A stretch of 12,525 nt of DNA from Azonexus sp. GTDB taxonomy: Bacteria > Pseudomonadota > Gammaproteobacteria > Burkholderiales > Rhodocyclaceae. Location: contig JAISPT010000049.1 of NCBI GenBank assembly GCA_031274715.1, positions 1 through 12,525 of the forward strand, read 5' to 3'. A program made the position numbers and the translations under genes. Of the stretch, positions 7,433 through 12,525 are shown in pieces (position 1 is the first letter of the stretch; each line of letters opens with the position of its first letter). A model generated the notes under the pieces. That model did not search any database. It saw nothing but the letters and a program-made list of their open reading frames with translations, and had not been told where the DNA came from.

Positions 7433-8808
7433 GCGCGATAAAAATCCAACGCAATACCCAGCACAACATCCAGAAACAGCGCTTCGTCACTGCCCTCTGC
7501 CACGGTTTGCAGGCGCGTCTTGCCGCGCAAGGCGAGTACGCTGCCCGTTGGAAGTTTGCGCCAGGGTTGCCTGAGTACCAGAAAGCGCCAATCGTCCCCA
7601 CGGTCCTCGAGCAGGAAGGCAGGTTCGCCCTCCGGCAACTCGGTGGAACTAATATCGAGGTAACCGTCACCGTGACTCTCAAGAGGCACGCCTTCGTATT
7701 TGATGCACGTGCCCTCGTCGCCCACCGTTTCGTCGAGCATGGCGAGGGTATCCGCGTTCAGGTACAAGGGCGATTCGGCGGGCGTTTTCAGGGTCAAGCG
7801 CGAGAAGCGGAGCGGCTCGGCATTGAGGGTTGATATATCGGTGGCATAAGGCGCGACGGTGATGTTGCCGTCGTTATCGGCCCAGCCCCATAGTCCATCC
7901 CGAATGGCATATAGCCGATCTTTCTCACAGCTGTCGCTGAGCACGTGGTCGTGCCGCGCCAGCAGCACGCCGACGGGACCGTATACATTCGTGCCGCCAT
8001 CCTGGCGCTGGCAGAACCATTTGTCCCGGCGCTCGAACAGGTTTTCGTATTCGGCGGAAATGACGTAGGCGGCCGCGCGGTAATCGAACACGCCCCAAGT
8101 TAGCGACTGGTCGGCATGTCGCAGTTGGAGCATCAGATATTGATGCCGGTTACCGGCGGGGTGGATGGAGCTGATGCAAGGGCCGATCAATTCCCTGAAC
8201 TGCCCGTCGAACACGTACAGAGCCGCACCGTGAACATCTTCGCGTTCCTCCGCATCATGCGGCCAGGTCAGCAGCAATTGTGGCCCGTCGGGAGCCACGT
8301 TTACCCGGTCGATGTCGAACGTAGTCTCGGAACCGCGTTCTCCGGCGAATACGAAATCGGTTTGTTGGCCCGATGGCAGGTGCATGAGCGCCTGGCGCAG
8401 TATGGGCGGCGAGGCGGCATCGTCGCGCCGTTCGAGGATCAGCAGGAATTGCTGTGTTTTGTCAGCGCCTTTCCAGTCATGCAGTACCCAGATCATGCCG
8501 TCGGGGCCGAGGTCGATCCAGGGCGTCAATTGCATATCGTCGCTCTCGCGCCAGAGCGACCAGAAGCTTTTGCTGCCCTCCTCGTAATAGCAATACAGAC
8601 CGAGACACTCATTGGCTTTTTGACGTTCTTCGCGCCAGAATTCGTCCCAATCGAAATCGTCCCTCAGAACATCAAGCTCCCAGCCCAGCTCTTTGAGGTT
8701 TTTCTCCAGCAGCGCTTCAAATGTTGCCTCGAATTGCTCTCCAGAATCGTCGATCTCTGGAACCTCCCGGGCCATTGGGGGCAGCTTCGGTTTTATTTTC
8801 TTCTCCAT
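7429..8808 (-). CDS. WG-repeat-like protein of unknown function in T6SS cargo module
   Basis: Predicted 459-residue acidic, soluble protein with no signal peptide or membrane helix. I do not recognise a specific family. Two stretches resemble WG repeats: TWGVFDYRAAAYVISAEYEN (237-256) and LWGWADNDGNITVAPYATDI (306-325), each with the WG-x-x-D core followed by a beta-rich part ending near Tyr. The first 90 residues are highly charged and Trp-rich (DFDWDEFWREERQ), and the C-terminal 60 residues look beta-rich. The frame opens at TTG 8823, but ATG 8808 is better: GAAGAG lies 7 bases upstream. It follows the predicted immunity gene after 112 bases and precedes PAAR. By position it could be a second immunity protein, an effector chaperone or an orphan; nothing in the sequence decides. 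Its base composition looks less GC-rich than the flanking tss genes, consistent with separate acquisition. Confidence 0.85.
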   Translation of the reverse strand: MEKKIKPKLPPMAREVPEIDDSGEQFEATFEALLEKNLKELGWELDVLRDDFDWDEFWREERQKANECLGLYCYYEEGSKSFWSLWRESDDMQLTPWIDLGPDGMIWVLHDWKGADKTQQFLLILERRDDAASPPILRQALMHLPSGQQTDFVFAGERGSETTFDIDRVNVAPDGPQLLLTWPHDAEEREDVHGAALYVFDGQFRELIGPCISSIHPAGNRHQYLMLQLRHADQSLTWGVFDYRAAAYVISAEYENLFERRDKWFCQRQDGGTNVYGPVGVLLARHDHVLSDSCEKDRLYAIRDGLWGWADNDGNITVAPYATDISTLNAEPLRFSRLTLKTPAESPLYLNADTLAMLDETVGDEGTCIKYEGVPLESHGDGYLDISSTELPEGEPAFLLEDRGDDWRFLVLRQPWRKLPTGSVLALRGKTRLQTVAEGSDEALFLDVVLGIALDFYRA

Positions 8809-8815
8809 CAGACAT

Positions 8816-8821
8816 CTCTTC
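8816..8821 (-). promoter_or_regulatory. Ribosome-binding site that selects ATG 8808 (GAAGAG)
   Basis: GAAGAG on the minus strand ends 7 bases before ATG 8808. It favours this start over TTG 8823, which would add only KRCL-type residues and overlap the motif itself. Confidence 0.5.
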
Positions 8822-8843
8822 AAAACTGTTCACCGATTCAAAA

Positions 8844-8864
8844 TTAATCCGATGCTTAATCCGA
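8844..8864. repeat. Direct repeat TTAATCCGA x2 in intergenic spacer
   Basis: The 9-mer TTAATCCGA (TCGGATTAA on the coding strand) occurs at 8844-8852 and 8856-8864, in direct orientation 12 bases apart, about one helical turn. It lies 36-56 bases upstream of the WG-repeat gene in the AT-richest stretch of the spacer. The spacing would suit a dimeric regulator, but I recognise no known operator. Confidence 0.4.
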
Positions 8865-8916
8865 CGCCGCTTATTTTTCCCTCTTTTGCGTCAGTTGCAT
8901 GGTGGGCTCGGCTCTT

Positions 8917-8933
8917 GGAATCAGCTTGATTCC
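8917..8933 (-). other. Small hairpin across the stop codon of the DUF3396 gene
   Basis: GGAATC-AAGCT-GATTCC on the minus strand is a perfect 6-bp stem with a 5-base loop, and it includes the TGA stop (8923-8921). No T-run follows, so it does not qualify as an intrinsic terminator. It might affect mRNA stability or partial termination between the immunity gene and the WG-repeat gene. The stem is weak and chance occurrence is possible. Confidence 0.3.
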
Positions 8934-10210
8934 TTGAAATACCAAATCACGGTGCCGGAAGGCCCTCTCTCCGGGCCGGGCATGGGTTCGCCGGCTTTCA
9001 TGCGAACCGTCTTGCCGCCGAGATGGACGGCGAACCAATCGCCATCGCGCGGGCACGGCGCACCGGGGCGGGCGGACAGCGTTGGGGCGGCCGATGGCAC
9101 GGGCGGGGGCGATGGTTTCTTTGGCTGGCGGGCATCCGCTGAAGGCCAGTCGCTCTCCGCGTCGAAGCGGGCCATCCAGCGCGGGGTGCTGGTGAAGTCG
9201 AAGCGGGGGTTGGGGTCGTCGTCCCACGGGTCGAGCGACAAGAGGTTGAGGTCGTCGCAGCGCACCGGGCGGATCAGACGGCTGGCCAGCGCTGGCAGTT
9301 CCGGCACGCCGTCGTCGACCGGGTAGAGGTCGAGTTCGCCCAGGCGTACCCAGTAACTGGTCCGCCCGTCGCTGCCGCGCGGTAGCGCCTCAATGTGGAT
9401 GCGCGAGTCGTTCAGCTCCTCGTAGAGCTTCAATTCGTCCAGCCCCAACTTGTCGAACCAGTAGGGCGACAGCAAGAAGCACCAGGTCGGCGTGCGCAGC
9501 CCGGCGCCCAGGCGTGAGACGTTGACCCAGCCGTTTTCGTTGCGGTGATACTGGAAGCCCATGTCGCCGGGATGGTCGATGTCGAGGCCGTAAAAGTAGT
9601 CGGCGCAGATGCGCTCCATGACGTCGCTCTCGTAACACCCGAGGACGCCAGCGCCGGTGGTGCCGATCTCGAAGCCGCTGTAGCACTGCTCCGGTTCGAG
9701 GATCGCTAGGCAGTCGCGCACGAAGCGCCGCCAAGTCTCGCGGTTGTCCATGTACCAGGTATGGCGGAAAGTGATCTTGAGAGTGGTATAACACCGCTCG
9801 CTACTCGTGGTGACCCGTGCATCAATGGCCCAACGGGCGGAGGCGGTGGGGCTGTCCATGTCGGTCGCCTGCAACCAGTAGGATTCGCCGCGCTGGTGCG
9901 CCTTGCGCGCCTCGGCGCGCAGATCGGCGGGCAGGCGCTTATCGCCGGCCTTGAGCCAGGCCTGGGTCGAGTCCTTCCAGATCTTGCGGTAGGGAGAATC
10001 GATCAGGGTTTCCAGGCGGCGGTGGAGGTCGATCATCTTGTCGCACAGCGGCAGGAAGTCCTCGTCGTGATGATAGACATAGAAGGTGATGAAGGGGCAG
10101 ACGCCGTATTCGCGCCCTTCGTCGCCGTAGAAATATTGCGGCGCAATCTTGGTTTCGCCGATGAAATCGGCGATTTCCTCGTCGCTCAGATAGGTTTCTG
10201 CGGTACTCAT
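8921..10210 (-). CDS. DUF3396-type (type VI immunity family) protein, probable antidote of the upstream nuclease effector
   Basis: Predicted 429-residue cytoplasmic protein without signal peptide or membrane segment. Residues about 35-350 resemble the DUF3396/TsiV family: an N-terminal LCDKMIDLHRRLETLIDSPY segment, YSGFEIGTTG near 177, YFYGLDIDHPGDMGF (205-219) and a GLRTPTWCFLLSPYWFDKLG stretch (237-256). Members neutralise T6SS effectors, including VRR-NUC nucleases of the TseV group, by binding the toxin. A Pro-rich linker (about 355-385) then leads to a 48-residue C-terminal unit beginning PCPRDGDWF and ending GTVIWYF, a pattern I have seen in other T6SS-linked immunity proteins. ATG 10210 is preceded by AGGAG 6 bases upstream, and the gene starts 11 bases after the effector stop, the typical effector-immunity arrangement. 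A cytoplasmic location suits a toxin acting on DNA. Confidence 0.85.
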   Translation of the reverse strand: MSTAETYLSDEEIADFIGETKIAPQYFYGDEGREYGVCPFITFYVYHHDEDFLPLCDKMIDLHRRLETLIDSPYRKIWKDSTQAWLKAGDKRLPADLRAEARKAHQRGESYWLQATDMDSPTASARWAIDARVTTSSERCYTTLKITFRHTWYMDNRETWRRFVRDCLAILEPEQCYSGFEIGTTGAGVLGCYESDVMERICADYFYGLDIDHPGDMGFQYHRNENGWVNVSRLGAGLRTPTWCFLLSPYWFDKLGLDELKLYEELNDSRIHIEALPRGSDGRTSYWVRLGELDLYPVDDGVPELPALASRLIRPVRCDDLNLLSLDPWDDDPNPRFDFTSTPRWMARFDAESDWPSADARQPKKPSPPPVPSAAPTLSARPGAPCPRDGDWFAVHLGGKTVRMKAGEPMPGPERGPSGTVIWYFKESS

Positions 10211-10216
10211 GTCACT

Positions 10217-10221
10217 CTCCT
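10217..10221 (-). promoter_or_regulatory. Shine-Dalgarno of the DUF3396 gene (AGGAG)
   Basis: AGGAG on the minus strand lies 6 bases before ATG 10210 and directly follows the TAG of the effector gene. This would let the antidote be translated from the same message immediately after the toxin. Confidence 0.65.
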
Positions 10222-11265
10222 CTAGCGTCGTCCGCCACGGCCAGCAGGCTTGCCGGAACGAGGGTGTTGCTTGTGTTTGTCGTCATCCTTGTCCCGCGCC
10301 GAATCCTCGGGGAAGCGGAAAAGCGAGATACGGCAGCCGAGCGTCACGCCCTTTTGGCCATGGGTACGGGCCTTGCCGACGACGCCGGTTTTGACCTCGG
10401 CGCACTCGTCGCTGAGTCGTTTGTATCGCTCGAATTGCTTGTTTTCTATCCGGTCCCCCTCGAACTTGATCTCGACGAGGGCGAAGAGGTTGTCCTTGGT
10501 CAGCGGCTTCTTGCGGTAGTCGGGGATGGCAAGGTCGGCGGAGAAGGCCCCGCGCTGGTGGTGCGGCAGGGGATAGAAGGGATTGACGACGACACCGGCG
10601 GCGCCCAGACCCTTTCTGACCAGCCGGGTGCCTTCGAGCAGCGGGTCCTCGAACTTGGGACCGAAACAGACTTCGGCCTTCAGCGGGCTGGCCCAGTCGA
10701 CGAGATCGTCCATGAATTCAAAGATTAGGCTGGCCATCAGTTGCTTCATGCGCACGAGGATGAAACCGTCGAGATCGTCGATCTCGCGGATTTCCTCGAC
10801 GGTTTTGGCGAGAATCTCGAGCAGGAGTTTTTTCTTGGCTTGCGGCAGGTCCTTGATCTGGACGCCGCGTTTGCGCCGCAGGTTGATGCCGGGCATGTGG
10901 TTGGCCTGTTTGCAGACCATGGTGATGATTTGGCGAAAGGGTATCTTCTGCTGAATCGCGGCTTGGATCAGGGGGTTGGTCGCGCCACGGCCGAAAGCTT
11001 TTTTGGTGATTTCACGTTGTTGCTTGGCATCGGCTTTGGTGGCCTCATGTAGCAGGCCGCGTTCGGTTTTTTCGTCGATCTTGCGGGCGATCTCATCCTT
11101 GAGCGCTTCCATTTTCTTGGCGATCTCGGCCTTGGCGGCATCGACATTGCGCTGGAAGGCATCGACGCCCTCGTAGAGCGTCTTGGCGAGGTCGTAGACT
11201 TCGTAGGCGGTGATGGCGGCGGCGACGAGTTCGAGAACAGCCCAGACGGCGACGGGGACCGGCAT
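10222..11265 (-). CDS. Predicted T6SS nuclease effector, VRR-NUC/PD-(D/E)xK type (TseV-like)
   Basis: Predicted 347-residue protein. The nuclease core lies at about 240-290: FSADLAIPDY (D244, D249), then LFALVEIKFEGDRIENKQF, giving the E265-x-K267 pair and Q277. The D...ExK...Q pattern with EIKFxGD is that of VRR-NUC domains in T6SS effectors such as TseV, which damage DNA in target cells. The N-terminus has one hydrophobic stretch (2-20, PVAVWAVLELVAAAITAY), not a signal peptide, followed by a charged probable coiled coil (40-90). The middle (90-235) is not recognised and may mediate loading or structure. The tail (321-347) is strongly charged and ends GRGGRR. ATG 11265 comes one base after the VgrG stop, with AGGG upstream, and a DUF3396 immunity gene follows 11 bases on, so the vgrG-effector-immunity order supports the call. 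Other PD-(D/E)xK toxin families are possible; nuclease activity is inferred. Confidence 0.85.
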   Translation of the reverse strand: MPVPVAVWAVLELVAAAITAYEVYDLAKTLYEGVDAFQRNVDAAKAEIAKKMEALKDEIARKIDEKTERGLLHEATKADAKQQREITKKAFGRGATNPLIQAAIQQKIPFRQIITMVCKQANHMPGINLRRKRGVQIKDLPQAKKKLLLEILAKTVEEIREIDDLDGFILVRMKQLMASLIFEFMDDLVDWASPLKAEVCFGPKFEDPLLEGTRLVRKGLGAAGVVVNPFYPLPHHQRGAFSADLAIPDYRKKPLTKDNLFALVEIKFEGDRIENKQFERYKRLSDECAEVKTGVVGKARTHGQKGVTLGCRISLFRFPEDSARDKDDDKHKQHPRSGKPAGRGGRR

Positions 11266-11266
11266 C

Positions 11267-12525
11267 TCAATCCCTTTTGCCGGCCAGTTTGGCCTGCCAG
11301 TTTTCGATGAGCCGTTCGCTTTCGCGCATGACGGCCTTGTCGGCTTGCAAAGGGGTTGGCAGCGAGGTGTCGACGCTGACGGTGTTGCCGTCGGCGTTGG
11401 TGTTGCCGCTGATCAACGTTTCGCCATGGCCTTCGACCCGATAGCGGTATTCCTCGAACGGCCGGCCATCATCCTTGAACAACTGGTAGTGCCCGGCGTA
11501 GGGGCCGACGCTGCCGGTCGGCATTGCCGGCATTTCCACCGGCTCCTCCTTGCCCGGCAAGCCATTGAGCCCAGCGCTATGCACGGTATAGCCACCCAGC
11601 GTGCGGTACTCGATCCCGCCCGAGTGCCAGCGGGTCGTACTGCCGCCCCCATTGAGCGTGATCTTCTCCTCCGCCTGAATGACGACCCGCCGGCCGTTAT
11701 GAACCACGGAAAGACGAGCGGCCAGCTTGATGTTGTCGCGCAATGCCTGTATGTCGATGTCGCCACGGGCGGCAATCAGACGCCAGCCCAGGCGGCGCAC
11801 AAACATCCGAATGCCGTTGGCGACGCTAGCGAACAGACCACCCTGAGAGGCGACCGAGACCTGCCCCTGAGTGGTGATCGCGGTATCCCCCCCACTGGCG
11901 ATCTGTAGGGTCTCAGCCGCCGAGAGGGCAATCCCGGCCGGACTATCCGCCGTCAGATGCGGCCGCTCGAACTCCGGAAACTGCCGAGCCTGTGGATCAG
12001 CACTTCCCTGCCCAGCAATCTCTTGGACCTGGCTGTCGAGGGTGCGGGCCACGTCGTTTTGCCCCCCCTCCTGCGCCTCATGCTGATTCGCCAGATCGGC
12101 CAACGCGGCATGTGATTCCTGCGCGGTTTGCAGACGGGCGCGGGCCTCATCCAAGGACTTCACATGGCGCTGTGCCTGGTCGCGTCCCTCGGTCGTCAGC
12201 AGCATCCCTTGCGCCGCCCGGATCACCCCGTGCGCATCGGTGCGCAACTCAAACCCGTCCCCGCGCGGTTCAGCCCGTCCCTGCTCATCCGGTATCCGGG
12301 CAATCGCCCCGAGATTCAATTGCGACAGCGCCGCAGCAGACGACAGTTGAGCCTGCACGGCCCCCGTCGTATCGTCGAGAATCAGATGATTGTGACTCTC
12401 GCCGTACAGCTCCTTCGAGCGGTATCCCGATAGGGCTTGATTGGCCGGGAGTGCCCAGGGCGGTGGATTCTCATCATCGGCCAGGCGTCCGGAAATGAGC
12501 GGCCGATCCGGATCGCCCCCCTCGA
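11267..12525 (-). CDS. vgrG: VgrG spike protein, C-terminal part (runs off the window)
   Basis: The open frame enters from the window edge; 418 residues are visible. The first stretch, GGDPDRPLISGRL, PPWALPANQALSGYRSKELY and SHNHLILDDTTGAVQAQLSS, is the gp5-like OB/needle junction of VgrG. A DUF2345 domain follows (about 75-315), starting GDGFELRTDAHGVIRAAQGM with a helical insert (about 114-150), and ending with KITLNGGGS and beta-helix repeats. After about residue 325 comes a 90-residue extension with HYQLFKDDGRPFEEYRYRVE and ISGNTNADGNTVSVDT, then a helical end (SERLIENWQAKLAG). That extension has the feel of a small transthyretin-like fold used by some VgrG proteins to hold cargo. It has no toxin motif. 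The stop is one base before the effector ATG, so the effector is the likely cargo. A GTG at 12358 lies inside the gene and is not the start. Confidence 0.95.
   Translation of the reverse strand, partial: EGGDPDRPLISGRLADDENPPPWALPANQALSGYRSKELYGESHNHLILDDTTGAVQAQLSSAAALSQLNLGAIARIPDEQGRAEPRGDGFELRTDAHGVIRAAQGMLLTTEGRDQAQRHVKSLDEARARLQTAQESHAALADLANQHEAQEGGQNDVARTLDSQVQEIAGQGSADPQARQFPEFERPHLTADSPAGIALSAAETLQIASGGDTAITTQGQVSVASQGGLFASVANGIRMFVRRLGWRLIAARGDIDIQALRDNIKLAARLSVVHNGRRVVIQAEEKITLNGGGSTTRWHSGGIEYRTLGGYTVHSAGLNGLPGKEEPVEMPAMPTGSVGPYAGHYQLFKDDGRPFEEYRYRVEGHGETLISGNTNADGNTVSVDTSLPTPLQADKAVMRESERLIENWQAKLAGKRD

Noticed and set aside
8717..8815. Short minus-strand frame of about 32 codons from ATG 8815, overlapping the start of the WG-repeat gene
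   Set aside because: It has no well-placed ribosome-binding site of its own, ends after about 32 codons, and overlaps the much longer frame that begins at ATG 8808.
8116..8847. 243-codon plus-strand open frame opposite the WG-repeat gene
   Set aside because: The minus-strand frame has a better ribosome-binding site, repeat structure and operon position. The plus-strand frame shows no domain and would be alone on that strand.
8917..8933. Rho-independent terminator after the DUF3396 gene
   Set aside because: The hairpin stem has only 6 bp with half AT pairs and no T-run follows, so I kept it as a hairpin only.

Overview
The window is a GC-rich piece of a type VI secretion system (T6SS) locus. 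Every gene I can support lies on the minus strand, so it reads from right (12525) to left (1). The VgrG style, the TssL-OmpA fusion and the TagF/TagK pair suggest a betaproteobacterium (Burkholderiales or Rhodocyclales type). This is inferred from protein character only; there is no rRNA or other taxonomic marker.

Layout in transcription order. (1) 12525-11267: C-terminal 418 residues of a VgrG spike protein, cut by the window edge. (2) 11265-10222: a predicted toxin with a C-terminal PD-(D/E)xK nuclease core of the VRR-NUC (TseV-like) type. (3) 10210-8921: a DUF3396-type (type VI immunity family) protein, probably its antidote, with an extra small C-terminal domain. (4) 8808-7429: an acidic protein with two WG-like repeats and unknown function, set off by AT-richer spacers. 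(5) 7365-7087: a stand-alone PAAR spike-tip protein. (6) 7051-5738: TssL with a C-terminal OmpA peptidoglycan-binding domain. (7) 5738-1899: TssM (IcmF). (8) 1902-1060: TagF. (9) 1063-236: a TagK-like protein with a degenerate FHA fold. (10) 236-1: the first 78 codons of a second vgrG, cut by the window edge.

The genes fall into two modules. The right-hand one is a cargo module: vgrG, nuclease effector, immunity protein and WG protein. The left-hand one is structural and regulatory: PAAR, inner-membrane complex, post-translational control proteins and another vgrG. From tssL to the second vgrG each stop codon overlaps the next start by four bases (ATGA or GTGA), so translation is probably coupled. 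A candidate sigma70-like promoter overlapped by a perfect 6-bp dyad lies just before the PAAR gene, where the structural module begins. No gene-free stretch exceeds about 115 bases. I see no tRNA, rRNA, CRISPR array or insertion sequence. The least explained parts are the WG-repeat protein, the C-terminal domain of the immunity protein, the VgrG C-terminal extension and the divergent N-terminal half of the effector.
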